37,906 nucleotides of DNA from an uncultured Clostridia bacterium (GTDB lineage: Bacteria; Bacillota; Clostridia; Oscillospirales; Acutalibacteraceae): assembly GCA_937898195.1 (NCBI GenBank), contig CALEJD010000075.1, positions 1 through 37,906 of the forward strand, in the 5' to 3' direction. This document shows positions 8,363 to 16,955 of the stretch, piece after piece. The position numbers and the translations under genes were made by a program. The notes below the pieces were generated by a model. It saw only the letters and a program-made list of their open reading frames with translations, was not told the DNA's origin and ran no database searches. Positions within the stretch are counted from its first letter, which is position 1, and the number at the start of each line of letters is the position of its first letter.

Positions 8363-8499
8363 AAATAACCATTGAAAGACCGAGTTTTATGGATACTCCA
8401 TATTTTTATATTGATGATTTTGGTTGGCATATAAAAGATAACGCTCCTGAAAAAATCAAAAAGGAATTTGCCGAATATATGAGGAATGTTGAAAAATGA
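8359..8499 (+). CDS. Small protein, 46 aa, unknown
   Basis: A GTG-started gene with a perfect AAGGAGG seven bases upstream. It overlaps the preceding stop by four bases and the next start by four (ATGA), so it is clearly part of the translationally coupled chain. The product (VKITIERPSFMDTPYFYIDD...) is mixed charge with no membrane segment. Because it is coupled to the metalloprotease-like end of the MuF fusion, an inhibitor or immunity role is conceivable but unproven. Confidence 0.75.
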   Translation: MKITIERPSFMDTPYFYIDDFGWHIKDNAPEKIKKEFAEYMRNVEK

Positions 8500-8906
8500 G
8501 TTACACAACCAAAGACAACACAAAAGAGGTTTTATCGGCTCTTGACAAAGCCATTGAGCGAGGACTTGAAGCAATAGGGTTGACGGCAGAGGGACACGCA
8601 AAGGAAGACCCGAATATGCCCGTTGATACAGGTCTTGCGAGAAACAGTATTGCACACGCATTGAGTGGCAAAGAAGCAAGTATCAGCGAATATGAGGCAG
8701 ATAAAGGTGACGGAAAAGGCTCTTATAGCGGTACTGCACCGAATGACAAAGACACAGCGGTTTACATCGGCTCAAATGTGGAATATTTTCCATATATTGA
8801 GTTAGGCAGTCCTACCATATCAGCTCGTCACGTTCTTAAAAGAGCCGCCACGGAACATACAGATGAATACAAGAAACTAATGCAAGACAATATGAAAAAT
8901 GCTTGA
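8496..8906 (+). CDS. HK97 gp10-like / minor capsid-tail joining protein
   Basis: A 136-aa protein with the pattern of the HK97 gp10-like family: helical start (LDKAIERGLEAIGLTAEGHA), PVDTGLARNSI, then YIGSNVEYFPYIELGS and a C-terminal helix. These proteins sit at the head-tail interface. Its position before scaffold rather than after the connectors is less usual. A sigma-A type promoter begins immediately after its stop. Confidence 0.8.
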   Translation: MSYTTKDNTKEVLSALDKAIERGLEAIGLTAEGHAKEDPNMPVDTGLARNSIAHALSGKEASISEYEADKGDGKGSYSGTAPNDKDTAVYIGSNVEYFPYIELGSPTISARHVLKRAATEHTDEYKKLMQDNMKNA

Positions 8907-8916
8907 TTGTGTCAAT

Positions 8917-8945
8917 TTGACAAAAAAATAGCGTTGTGGTAAAAT
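8917..8945 (+). promoter_or_regulatory. Promoter before scaffold and capsid genes
   Basis: TTGACA (8917-8922), 17-bp spacer, TAAAAT (8940-8945), with TGTGG just before the -10 (extended -10 TGG). The -35 is the right half of a palindrome TGTCAA-T-TTGACA (8910-8922). It would boost scaffold and capsid expression within the late operon. A small hairpin CATCC/GGATG (8966-8981) lies in the leader. Confidence 0.8.
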
Positions 8946-8999
8946 ATGTAGTATAAATAATTAAACATCCGTGAATGGATGCCGTGAAAGGAAATTATT

Positions 9000-9638
9000 A
9001 TGGCTGAATTTGACAGAAAAGCTTTAAGAAAAATTTTTGAAGATGCTGAAATTGAAGTACCAAAAGACGTTTTGGGTCAGATTTGCAATCTTCATACAAC
9101 AAGTAATGAGGACTTAACCGAAAGTGTTAAAACCCTCAAAGCAGACCTTGAAAAGGCTGAACGTGAACGTGATACCTACAAGGCAAAAGCACCCAAAGAG
9201 GGTGAAGAAACCGTCTTAAAAGAGGACTATGACAAACTCAAAAAGGAATACGAAGATTACAAGGCAGATGTTAATGCTAAAAACACACGCTCCGAAAAGG
9301 AAAACGCCTTTCGTGAACTGTTAAAGTCGGTTGGTGTGAGTGAAAAGCGACTTAACGCTATTATCAAAGTTTCCGATATTGACGGTCTTGAACTCGACAA
9401 GGACGGTAAAATCAAAGATGCAGACAAGCACACCGAAACTGTGAAAACAGAGTGGGCGGATTTCATTGAAACTACCACTACACAGGGTGCTAACACTGCA
9501 AATCCCCCTGCTAATACAGGCAAGGGAGCAAAATCCAAAGAAGAAATTTACAAAATGGAAAACGGTAGATATGTTCTTTCTGCAAGTGAAAGACAGGCAG
9601 AATTAGCAAAACTCTATCAATCCGAGAAAGGTGATTAA
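9000..9638 (+). CDS. Scaffold protein (phage gp20-like minor structural protein)
   Basis: A 212-aa protein dominated by a coiled coil (residues about 35-110, rich in K/E/D), a short conserved C-terminal helix region and a final NGRYVLSASERQAELAKLY segment. This matches the GP20-type scaffolding proteins that direct capsid assembly. It lies just before the major capsid gene, the expected order. The RBS is GAAAGGAAA. It probably leaves the prohead or is degraded during maturation (family knowledge). Confidence 0.9.
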   Translation: MAEFDRKALRKIFEDAEIEVPKDVLGQICNLHTTSNEDLTESVKTLKADLEKAERERDTYKAKAPKEGEETVLKEDYDKLKKEYEDYKADVNAKNTRSEKENAFRELLKSVGVSEKRLNAIIKVSDIDGLELDKDGKIKDADKHTETVKTEWADFIETTTTQGANTANPPANTGKGAKSKEEIYKMENGRYVLSASERQAELAKLYQSEKGD

Positions 9639-9643
9639 AAATT

Positions 9644-10528
9644 ATGGCAGGCGTAACTGTTACTACTGATTTCACAGTTGAAGCAAGAAGAAATGACTTT
9701 GTAACCTCTTTTGCACAGAATTGGAATGCCCTTCGTGAGATTATGGGTATTGCAAGACCTATCAAGAAACAGCCCGGTACTGTTCTTAAGTCCTATAAGG
9801 CTACTCTTACTCTCGAAGACGGCAATGTTCCCGAAGGTACAGAAATTCCCCTTTCAAAGGCAAAGGTTGTAGAGGTTGCACACGCTGACCTCGCTATCAA
9901 GAAGTACGGCAAAGGCATCACTATTGAAGATGTTGACAAGTACGGTGAGGAAGTTGCTATTGAACTTACTGATGAAGCATTCCGCAACGAGCTTCTTGGT
10001 GAGATTATGGGCGAATTTTACGAATTTGCTCTTACAGGCACACTTAAGCCCGAAGGTGCAACAGATTTTCAGAGTGCCGTCGCTCTTGCAATCGGCTCTG
10101 TTAAGAACAAGTTTAAGACAATGAGAAAAGACGGCTCAAGAGTTGTTGTTTTCGTAAACACTCTTGATGCTTATAAGTATCTCGGTGTTGCAAGCATCGG
10201 TACACAGACCGCTTTCGGCATTGAATACCTCAAGTCCTTTATGGGTGCTGAAACAATGATTCTTGCAGGTGATGACGATATTCCCAAGGGTACTGTTGTT
10301 GCTATTCCTGTAAACAATATGGTTGACTATTATGCAGACCCCTCAAACAGTGGCTTTGCAAAAATGGGTCTTCGTTATACTGTTGATGCTGACGCTCCTA
10401 TGCTTGGCTTTGCAGTTGAGGGTGACTATTCAACAGCAACAGGTCTTAACTGGGCTATTATGGGTCACAAGCTTTGGGCTGAATACCTTGATGCTATTGC
10501 TGTTATCGCTCTTGGTGCAGGTGCATAA
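9644..10528 (+). CDS. Major capsid protein (HK97 fold)
   Basis: A 294-aa protein immediately downstream of the scaffold. It carries features of HK97-type coat proteins: a variable N-arm, a peptide LPEGTEIP-like segment (NVPEGTEIPLSKAKVVEVA), a long spine helix, and a C-terminal A-domain ending in LDAIAVIALGAGA. There is no obvious N-terminal delta domain, consistent with a separate scaffold. The codons look richer in C-ending forms than in neighbouring genes, as expected for high expression. Confidence 0.92.
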   Translation: MAGVTVTTDFTVEARRNDFVTSFAQNWNALREIMGIARPIKKQPGTVLKSYKATLTLEDGNVPEGTEIPLSKAKVVEVAHADLAIKKYGKGITIEDVDKYGEEVAIELTDEAFRNELLGEIMGEFYEFALTGTLKPEGATDFQSAVALAIGSVKNKFKTMRKDGSRVVVFVNTLDAYKYLGVASIGTQTAFGIEYLKSFMGAETMILAGDDDIPKGTVVAIPVNNMVDYYADPSNSGFAKMGLRYTVDADAPMLGFAVEGDYSTATGLNWAIMGHKLWAEYLDAIAVIALGAGA

Positions 10529-10755
10529 TGTACCGAGTAATCGAATACTTTGAGGATTTGCAAGACAACGGACAGCCTTACAATGTGGGTGATGTGTTTC
10601 CAAAAGGGGACAAGAAGGTCACAAAGGAAAGGCTGAACGAACTTGCAACCGATAAAAATAGACGGCATATCCCCTTGATTGAAAAGGTTGATGAACCGAA
10701 AATTGAAAAGCCTATCAAAAAGGCAAATAAAAAAGCGGCAAATAAAGCCGAATAA
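10528..10755 (+). CDS. Small basic protein after the capsid gene
   Basis: A 75-aa protein whose ATG overlaps the capsid stop (TAATG). The first half is ordered (YRVIEYFEDLQDNGQPYNVGD), and the last 25 residues are an Ala/Lys-rich tail (KKANKKAANKAE). Proteins of this layout commonly lie between capsid and connector genes in Firmicutes siphophages. The role is unknown; it may be a virion or assembly accessory. Confidence 0.75.
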   Translation: MYRVIEYFEDLQDNGQPYNVGDVFPKGDKKVTKERLNELATDKNRRHIPLIEKVDEPKIEKPIKKANKKAANKAE

Positions 10756-10774
10756 TAAGAGGCGGTGAAAGTGA

Positions 10775-11185
10775 ATGTTAGATGAAATTCTTGCGGAAAT
10801 TCGCAATTACTTTGTTGTGAAAGTTCACAGCGGAGATTTTGAGGTCATCGGTGGCAGGCTTTCACCGCTTGACTTTTTGCAGAACGGACAATATTTCCGT
10901 ATTGTTGGCTCTGTGATGAATGACGGTGTTTATCGGTATCCTTATTCGGGATTAACCGATGAAACATTCAGCGGTGAAATATGGGCGTTAGCGGTGCCTC
11001 CTACGCTGATTGCCCTTGCCGCTGACATAGAAGAATATGAGAAAAAAGCAAAGGAAACAGTTTCCCCTTTTACTTCCGAGAGTTTTGGCGGTTATTCTTA
11101 CACGAAAGCAACTGACAGCAACGGCTCTCCGTTGTCTTGGGAAAAAGTCTTTGCGAAAAGGCTCAACAAGTGGAGGAAAATATAA
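10775..11185 (+). CDS. Head-tail connector (adaptor) protein
   Basis: A 136-aa protein in the first connector position after the capsid. Its helical start and the sentence RLSPLDFLQNGQYFRIVGSV, plus a C-terminal SFGGYSYTKATDSNGSPLSW segment, fit the gp6/gp15-like adaptor set that docks on the portal. Assignment is partly from gene order. The next gene starts on the last base of its stop codon. Confidence 0.75.
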   Translation: MLDEILAEIRNYFVVKVHSGDFEVIGGRLSPLDFLQNGQYFRIVGSVMNDGVYRYPYSGLTDETFSGEIWALAVPPTLIALAADIEEYEKKAKETVSPFTSESFGGYSYTKATDSNGSPLSWEKVFAKRLNKWRKI

Positions 11186-11535
11186 TGAGTTTGCTTGAAA
11201 ATGCATTTGAAGATGTTATGCTTTATGAAAAAGTCCGCAGACCTGACGGGGAAGGCGGTTTTTTCGTTGAATGGGTAGAGGGTGCAACATTCAAAGCGGC
11301 AATAACATTTGACAATTCTTTACAAGGCAGAAAAGCACTTGCGGAAGGCGTTAAGAATGTCTATACCATAACAACAAAGAAATCTGCTATGCTTGATTTC
11401 CACGATGTTATTATGCGAATTGCTGACGGTAAGATATTCCGTATCACTTCTGACGGCGACGATAACAAGACACCGAAAAGCGCCACACTTGATATGAGGC
11501 AAGTTTCTGCCGAAGAATGGAGTTTACCGATATGA
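11185..11535 (+). CDS. Head closure (stopper) protein
   Basis: A 116-aa beta-rich protein starting at the ATG at 11185, which shares one base with the preceding TAA and follows TGGAGG. The product (LLENAFEDVMLYEKVRRPDG...) occupies the SPP1 gp16-like head-closure position. This is assigned by order, size and predicted fold; I do not recognise a decisive motif. Confidence 0.75.
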   Translation: MSLLENAFEDVMLYEKVRRPDGEGGFFVEWVEGATFKAAITFDNSLQGRKALAEGVKNVYTITTKKSAMLDFHDVIMRIADGKIFRITSDGDDNKTPKSATLDMRQVSAEEWSLPI

Positions 11536-11912
11536 CAAAAGCAAGTGCATTATATAACTTTTTTTCTTCTTTCGGTATAGAGGCTTATGAAGAAACTCTT
11601 GTACCGACGGGAGAAGAAGCGCCCAAATTTCCGTATTTAACCTATCAGCTTGTAACTGACAGTTTTGACAACGAAGTGCTTATACCCGTTTCTCTATGGT
11701 ATCGTTCCGAGGCTTCTCTTTTGGCTCTTAACACAAAGACCGATGAAATCAGCCAAAGAATAGGCAGAGGCGGTGTATTCCTTGATTGTGACGGTGGTAA
11801 AATATGGATAAAAAGAGGCTCACCCTTTGCACAGACAATGAGTGACCCCGAAGATAAAACAATAAGACGAAAATATATCAATATCACAGCAGAGTTTTTA
11901 ACTGCTGATTGA
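11532..11912 (+). CDS. Tail completion / tail terminator-type protein
   Basis: A 126-aa protein. The ATG at 11532 overlaps the previous stop (ATGA) and has GGAG nine bases upstream, so it is preferred over an in-frame ATG at 11517. Sequence features (ALYNFFSSFGIEAYEE, FPYLTYQLVTDSFDNE) match the gp17-like tail completion proteins that cap the tail tube below the head. It precedes the tail tube gene as expected. Confidence 0.78.
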   Translation: MTKASALYNFFSSFGIEAYEETLVPTGEEAPKFPYLTYQLVTDSFDNEVLIPVSLWYRSEASLLALNTKTDEISQRIGRGGVFLDCDGGKIWIKRGSPFAQTMSDPEDKTIRRKYINITAEFLTAD

Positions 11913-11929
11913 TAGAAAGGAAACAAACT

Positions 11930-12502
11930 ATGTGGAGTGCAACAAAAATTACGGCAGATGCCGCTGAAAAAATGCAGGTCAATGCAGGTCTGTTACTCAA
12001 CAAATTTGATGTGACAAATCCCATTGAACCCGTAGATGCAGACATTGTTTGCGAAACAACAGGTGATTTTTCAATCACTTGCACACCCGAAACACAGGAT
12101 TTCTTTGAAGACGTAAACAATGCCCCGACAAACACACTCGAAGGCAAGAGAATTACAGGTTGGACTTGTGGTCTTGGCGTAACAGCTCTCTCGATTACTG
12201 ACGAAACGCTTGCTCTTTCTCTCGGTGCTTATGAAGAAACCGAAAACGGCGGAATCAGACCGAGAAAAACATACAATGTTGAGGATTTCAAGGGTCTGTA
12301 TTGGATTGGTGATATGATTGACGAAAACAAGCTTTTTGTCGTTGTTATGGATAACACCGTATCAACAGGTGGTCTTTCTTTCACATCAACCAATAACGGC
12401 AAGGGCGGTCTCGCTCTTACTCTCACACCTCACGTAAGTGCAAAAGAACTTGATAAAGTTCCTATGGCTTTCTACATTCTTGAAAAGGTTGACGGAGAAT
12501 AA
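11930..12502 (+). CDS. Major tail (tube) protein
   Basis: A 190-aa protein starting at MWSATKITADAAEKMQVNAG after GAAAGG. It is a predominantly beta protein with an N-terminal segment on target for the tail-tube fold, and Gly/Thr-rich loops (SFTSTNNGKGGLALTLTPHV). It is followed by the frameshifted chaperone pair and the tape measure, which is the invariant order for siphophage tails. Confidence 0.88.
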   Translation: MWSATKITADAAEKMQVNAGLLLNKFDVTNPIEPVDADIVCETTGDFSITCTPETQDFFEDVNNAPTNTLEGKRITGWTCGLGVTALSITDETLALSLGAYEETENGGIRPRKTYNVEDFKGLYWIGDMIDENKLFVVVMDNTVSTGGLSFTSTNNGKGGLALTLTPHVSAKELDKVPMAFYILEKVDGE

Positions 12503-12528
12503 TTTTATTTTTAGGAGGATATTAAAAA

Positions 12529-12894
12529 ATGAAATTTCTTTTTGATTGTGAAGATGAAATCTTACTCCCTCGTATGTATGCTTTAATTGACGAAATAAAG
12601 CCTTTTATTGACACGATGAAAAGTATTGATATTGATGAAGAAAAGGTTGAAAATAGCAAAATTGGAGCTTTTAAAGCTATCGCAGAAAAGCTTATGGTTA
12701 AAGCACCAAAAGAAACAAGCAAAATGCTTTCAAAACTGTGGGTACTTGAAGGAGAGGAAAAAGCTCCTAATGCAATTGCCACAATGTCAGCGATTTTTAA
12801 GAGTGAGGTAGCGATAGATTTTTTTACTTCTGCGCTTCCTTCTCTGCTTCAGATTTCAAACGCTTTCTTGCCTCAGTTGACATTCAAAAAGTAA
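12529..12894 (+). CDS. Tail assembly chaperone gpG
   Basis: The 121-aa zero-frame product, rich in helices (FDCEDEILLPRMYALIDEIK). In long-tailed phages gpG, together with a -1 frameshift extension gpGT, binds the tape measure and recruits tail tube subunits. It lies exactly between tail tube and tape measure. A run of seven T at 12819-12825 is in the correct phase for a slip (GAT TTT TTT ACT). Confidence 0.9.
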   Translation: MKFLFDCEDEILLPRMYALIDEIKPFIDTMKSIDIDEEKVENSKIGAFKAIAEKLMVKAPKETSKMLSKLWVLEGEEKAPNAIATMSAIFKSEVAIDFFTSALPSLLQISNAFLPQLTFKK

Positions 12895-13136
12895 AAATCT
12901 TCGGTTGGGGGTATGCAAAAGATACTTGCATATCCCTTTTTAAAAAGGAACAAGAAGAGGAAGCATATAAAAGCTATATAGCCGATTGTTTGAAAATTAT
13001 ATCAGAAAACACGGCTAAATCTGTCGGCGGTAGTTATATAACTGTCCGTTGGTCAGATGTAAAAAATCCTAAACCACAAATTGAACAAAAACAAGGCGAA
13101 GCAAAGGAAAGGATATGTTCCAAACTTCGCTCATAG
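12529..13136 (+). CDS. Tail assembly chaperone gpGT, made by -1 ribosomal frameshift
   Basis: Predicted join 12529..12825 plus 12825..13136, 202 aa. The slippery heptamer T_TTT_TTT is at 12819-12825. After the shift the -1 frame stays open for 103 codons to a TAG just before the tape measure gene. The extension includes VKIFGWGYAKDTCISLFKKE and a Lys/Glu/Gln-rich tail. There is no start codon with an RBS for the extension alone, which makes frameshifting the natural reading, as in phage lambda G/GT. Confidence 0.88.
12819..12825 (+). promoter_or_regulatory. Slippery site T_TTT_TTT for -1 frameshift
   Basis: Seven T in register with the gpG frame (GA T TTT TTT). Shifting back one base continues into the only long open -1 frame between gpG and the tape measure. 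Confidence 0.85.
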
Positions 13137-13147
13137 GTGGTGAATAA

Positions 13148-15142
13148 ATGAATTTATTTGAACTATTTGTAAAGGTCGGTGTAAAAGACGAAGCAAGTAG
13201 TGCTCTTTCTAACATAACAGGAAAACTTGGTAATGGTTTGAAAACGGCGGCAAAGGTCGGTGTTGCGGCTGTAAGTGCGGCATCAGCAGGTATTGTTGCA
13301 TTGACAAAACAAGCTGTTGAAAGTTATGCCGAATATGAACAACTTGTTGGCGGTGTCGAAACTCTTTTCAAAGATAGTGCACTAAAAGTCCAAGGTTATG
13401 CAGACCGAGCCTATGAAACTGCCGGATTATCTGCCAATGAATATATGGCAACAGTCACAGGTTTTTCTGCTTCGCTTTTACAAAGCTTGGAAGGTGACAC
13501 AAAAGCCGCCGCAGATTATGCAGATATGGCAATTACAGATATGTCTGATAACGCAAATAAAATGGGTACATCAATGGAACTCATTCAAAACGCTTATCAA
13601 GGTTTCGCAAAACAAAATTACACGATGCTTGACAACCTTAAGCTTGGCTACGGTGGCACAAAGGAAGAAATGGAGCGACTTATAGAAGATGCGGCAGAGC
13701 TTGATAAGAGTATTGACGCAAACGATATGTCTTTTGCCAACATTGTAAAATCTATAAATGCAGTACAAAAAGAAATGGGTATTTATGGAACAACGGCGAA
13801 AGAAGCTTCAACGACAATTCAAGGAAGTGTTGCATCTGCAAAAGCTTCTTGGGAAAATCTTCTTACGGCTCTCTCTCAAGGGGATGCTTGGGACATACAA
13901 ATCTATGTTGATAACTTTGTGTCAACTGTGGAAACTGCATTTGGAAATATTGCGCCCGTTATTCAAACGAGTTTAACAGGTGTAAGTTCGCTTATAAGCA
14001 AACTTTTTCCTCAAATTATAGGTCTTATTCCCGAAATAATAACAGACAATCTTCCTATAATTATAGAAGGCGCAGTTTCTATTATTGAATCTCTTGTTGA
14101 GGGACTTTCGGATAACAGCGAAAAGCTTATAGATTCAGCAATTTTAGTTTTGACAACACTTGCAACGGCTTTATTGGAAAACCTTCCTCAACTAATAACA
14201 GCAACGATAGAAATGGTTTCTGCATTAGCAAACGGACTTTCCGAACAACTTCCTACACTCGTCCCTGTTGCTATTGATGCAATAGTAACCATTGTAGGTG
14301 CATTGCTTGAAAACTTACCTTTACTTTTAGAAGCAGGTGTTTCTTTGATTTCTGGATTGATTGAAGGCATTGTTTCCTATTTTGAACCTCTTATAGAAGC
14401 GGCAACAGAAACCTTTAATCAGTTCAAAGATACAATTAAAAACAAAGTTTCAGAGATGGTCGAACAAGGTAAAAATGCCGTTCAAGAATTTATAAAAGGC
14501 ATAAAAGACAAATTCTCTAATCTTGCCCAAGCGGGTGCAGAGGTTTTCCAAAAAGTCAAAGATGCGGTAAAAAACAAAATATCCGAAATAGCAATTGAAG
14601 GTAAAAACCTGATAAGTCAATTTATTTTGGGCGTTAAATCTTATTTTTCAAACCTTTCAAGTATAGGTAGCGAAATAATCAACCGAGTCAAATCAGCTAT
14701 ATCTTCAAAGGTAGGAGAATTTTACAGCATTGGTTCAGACATTGTTTCAGGTGTTTGGCAAGGTATTCAAAATGCAATCGGTTGGTTTACTTCAAGTGTA
14801 TCAAGTTTCTTTTCAGGAATTGTTGATAGTGTTAAATCTACTCTTGGCATTGCATCTCCGTCAAAAGTTTTCGCGCAAATCGGTCGTTTTATGGCTGAAG
14901 GTCTCGGCGTTGGTTGGGACAAAGAAATCGGCAACGTACAAAAAGATATTGAAAATTCGCTTGATTTTGGCGAAGGATATATTGCTACATATGGTGTTGG
15001 AGAAAACCTTGACAACACAAACGCTTCATTAAGCAGAAATATAAATATCACTCAAAATATTTATGCACAGAAAAAATCAGCCGCACAACTTATGCAAGAA
15101 GCAAGGTGGCAGGCTCAAATGGGGGTGTTAGCAGTTGTATAA
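13148..15142 (+). CDS. Tape measure protein
   Basis: A 664-aa protein that sets tail length. The N-terminus (MNLFELFVKVGVKDEASSAL) is typical of short tape measure proteins. It has a hydrophobic central region (repeated LLENLPLLLEAG-like segments, residues about 290-420), long amphipathic helices, and a conserved C-terminal GIASPSKVFAQIGRFMAEGL segment. The length would correspond to a tail of about 100 nm by the usual 0.15 nm per residue rule. It is preceded by GGTGG. Confidence 0.95.
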   Translation: MNLFELFVKVGVKDEASSALSNITGKLGNGLKTAAKVGVAAVSAASAGIVALTKQAVESYAEYEQLVGGVETLFKDSALKVQGYADRAYETAGLSANEYMATVTGFSASLLQSLEGDTKAAADYADMAITDMSDNANKMGTSMELIQNAYQGFAKQNYTMLDNLKLGYGGTKEEMERLIEDAAELDKSIDANDMSFANIVKSINAVQKEMGIYGTTAKEASTTIQGSVASAKASWENLLTALSQGDAWDIQIYVDNFVSTVETAFGNIAPVIQTSLTGVSSLISKLFPQIIGLIPEIITDNLPIIIEGAVSIIESLVEGLSDNSEKLIDSAILVLTTLATALLENLPQLITATIEMVSALANGLSEQLPTLVPVAIDAIVTIVGALLENLPLLLEAGVSLISGLIEGIVSYFEPLIEAATETFNQFKDTIKNKVSEMVEQGKNAVQEFIKGIKDKFSNLAQAGAEVFQKVKDAVKNKISEIAIEGKNLISQFILGVKSYFSNLSSIGSEIINRVKSAISSKVGEFYSIGSDIVSGVWQGIQNAIGWFTSSVSSFFSGIVDSVKSTLGIASPSKVFAQIGRFMAEGLGVGWDKEIGNVQKDIENSLDFGEGYIATYGVGENLDNTNASLSRNINITQNIYAQKKSAAQLMQEARWQAQMGVLAVV

Positions 15143-15974
15143 TGCAAAAATCGTTACAAGCAACGGCATTGTGTTAAACCTTGGTTTTGAACACGGCATT
15201 GTATTTGATATAACTCCCCTTTCGGGAACTGACATTGATGTTTCTACTTCTCAAAGCTTTCAGCAGATAGGTGAGAGTGTCGAAAATTCGTCTGTGTTAG
15301 GTTTGACAAGGGAGATTTACGGTGTTATAATTGATAACGAAAAGACAACACAAGAAAAGCTTTTCAAGGTATTTTCTGCCTTCTCAAGCGGTAGGCTTTA
15401 TGTTGGTGACAGATACTGTGACTTTGTTACAAGCAAAACGCCCTACATAAGCCGAGAGAAAAGCGGAAGACTGACTTTTATGACTGCTATATTTTGTCCT
15501 TATCCGTTTTGGCTTGACGAAAAGTTAAGCGAATACATTTTTGGCGGAATAACCCCTGCATTTTCTTTTCCTGTTATTTATGACAACCATAGATACAGCA
15601 CAAGAAAGCCAATCGAAACAACAAACTGCCACAACAAAGGCAATGTTAAGCAAACAATGGAAATTGAATTTTCAACCTTTGCAAGTTCAATCGGTTTTGG
15701 TTTGAGGGACGATGCAACGGGAAACTTTATCAAAGTTAACGAGGAAATATCGGGCGAGGATAAGGTGATTGTCCGTCAAGAAAATGGAGAACTGAAAATC
15801 GAGCTGAAAAGGGATGGAGTCAAGTCAAACATTATCGGTAAACTTGCTGACAAGTCGACTTTGTTTGAGCTTCAAACGGGCGACAATATTCTGACTCCTT
15901 TTGCTGAAGAGGGCATTGAAAATCTCAATGTATATGTTAAGTTTAACCCTGCTTATACGGGAGTGATTGTATGA
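15135..15974 (+). CDS. Distal tail protein (Dit-like)
   Basis: A 279-aa protein in the Dit position after the tape measure. It begins YNAKIVTSNGIVLNLGFEHG and has the Dit-type N-terminal beta domain with a GLTREIYGVI segment. The C-terminal galectin-like half begins near NCHNKGNVKQTMEIEF. It starts with TTG, overlapping the tape measure stop by eight bases, with a G-rich sequence upstream. The hexameric Dit forms the hub that holds the baseplate. Confidence 0.88.
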   Translation: MYNAKIVTSNGIVLNLGFEHGIVFDITPLSGTDIDVSTSQSFQQIGESVENSSVLGLTREIYGVIIDNEKTTQEKLFKVFSAFSSGRLYVGDRYCDFVTSKTPYISREKSGRLTFMTAIFCPYPFWLDEKLSEYIFGGITPAFSFPVIYDNHRYSTRKPIETTNCHNKGNVKQTMEIEFSTFASSIGFGLRDDATGNFIKVNEEISGEDKVIVRQENGELKIELKRDGVKSNIIGKLADKSTLFELQTGDNILTPFAEEGIENLNVYVKFNPAYTGVIV

Positions 15975-16954
15975 TTATAAGTTTTTATGACAAAAATCTT
16001 GAACTAATAACCGTTATAAGCCGTTGGGTATCTCTTTTAGGGGTAAACACCTACAACACAATGGGAGCGTTTACCCTTGAAATGAGGAGCAATTCAAACA
16101 TATCACGTTTGATGAAAGACTTCTTTTACTGTACCATTGACAACGATAACGAAAACCCATACATTGTTATGTCGGCACAGAGCGTTGACGGGAGTATTGT
16201 TTTCACGGGTTTTCCTTGCACTTATATCTTTTCAAAAAGAGCAAGCACGACTACCATAAAAAACGAAAACGCTGAACAAGCAATGAAAAGCCTTGTTGAC
16301 GGAATGACTCCGTGGGATAATCTCACAACTGCTTCCGTTCAAGGCTTGACAGATGTTTTTGACAACCAAATTTCAGATAAGCAAGTGATTGAATACTTGC
16401 AAGGAATAGGTCAAGCAACAGATACAGGGTTTAAGGTATATAAAGAGGGCAAAAACCTTATTTTCAAGTGTTTTAAGCCTTCGGTCAATAACAATGTCAA
16501 GTATTCGACAAGCCTCCGTAACGTGGCAAATCTCGAATATTTCAAGAGTGACAATGATTATTATAATGTGGCTATTGTTGCAGGTGCAGGGGAAGGCTCA
16601 AGCCGAATTACTGTCACGGCTATGATTGGCAACCCTACGGGAACAGACCGAAGGGAATTGTATGTTGATGCACGAAACGAACAACCCAAAGAGGGCGAAA
16701 CAACAAACGCTTATAAGCAGAGGTTGACTCAAATCGGTTTGCAGAAACTTACTGAAATGCTCAAAGTTGAAACTTTGCATTTTCTTGTCAAGGAAAGTGA
16801 TGACGTAAAGCTCGGAGATATAATCAATGTGTCGCTTGATGAGTTTGACATCAGCGTTCAGGCAAGAGTTGTTGAAGAACAAATTTTAAACCAAAACAAC
16901 ACAACAGTACGGACAATAAGTGTCGGTACACCAATAAATATAAGGAGAATATAA
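15971..16954 (+). CDS. Siphovirus ReqiPepy6 Gp37-like tail protein
   Basis: A 327-aa protein matching the Gp37-like (Tal-type) tail hub family: start MIISFYDKNLELITVISRWV, the segment NTYNTMGAFTLEM, NVANLEYFKSDNDYYNVAIV, and a C-terminal region VKLGDIINVSLDEFDI. It forms the tail tip hub below Dit. It overlaps the Dit stop by four bases (ATGA). Confidence 0.88.
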   Translation: MIISFYDKNLELITVISRWVSLLGVNTYNTMGAFTLEMRSNSNISRLMKDFFYCTIDNDNENPYIVMSAQSVDGSIVFTGFPCTYIFSKRASTTTIKNENAEQAMKSLVDGMTPWDNLTTASVQGLTDVFDNQISDKQVIEYLQGIGQATDTGFKVYKEGKNLIFKCFKPSVNNNVKYSTSLRNVANLEYFKSDNDYYNVAIVAGAGEGSSRITVTAMIGNPTGTDRRELYVDARNEQPKEGETTNAYKQRLTQIGLQKLTEMLKVETLHFLVKESDDVKLGDIINVSLDEFDISVQARVVEEQILNQNNTTVRTISVGTPINIRRI

Positions 16955-16955
16955 T

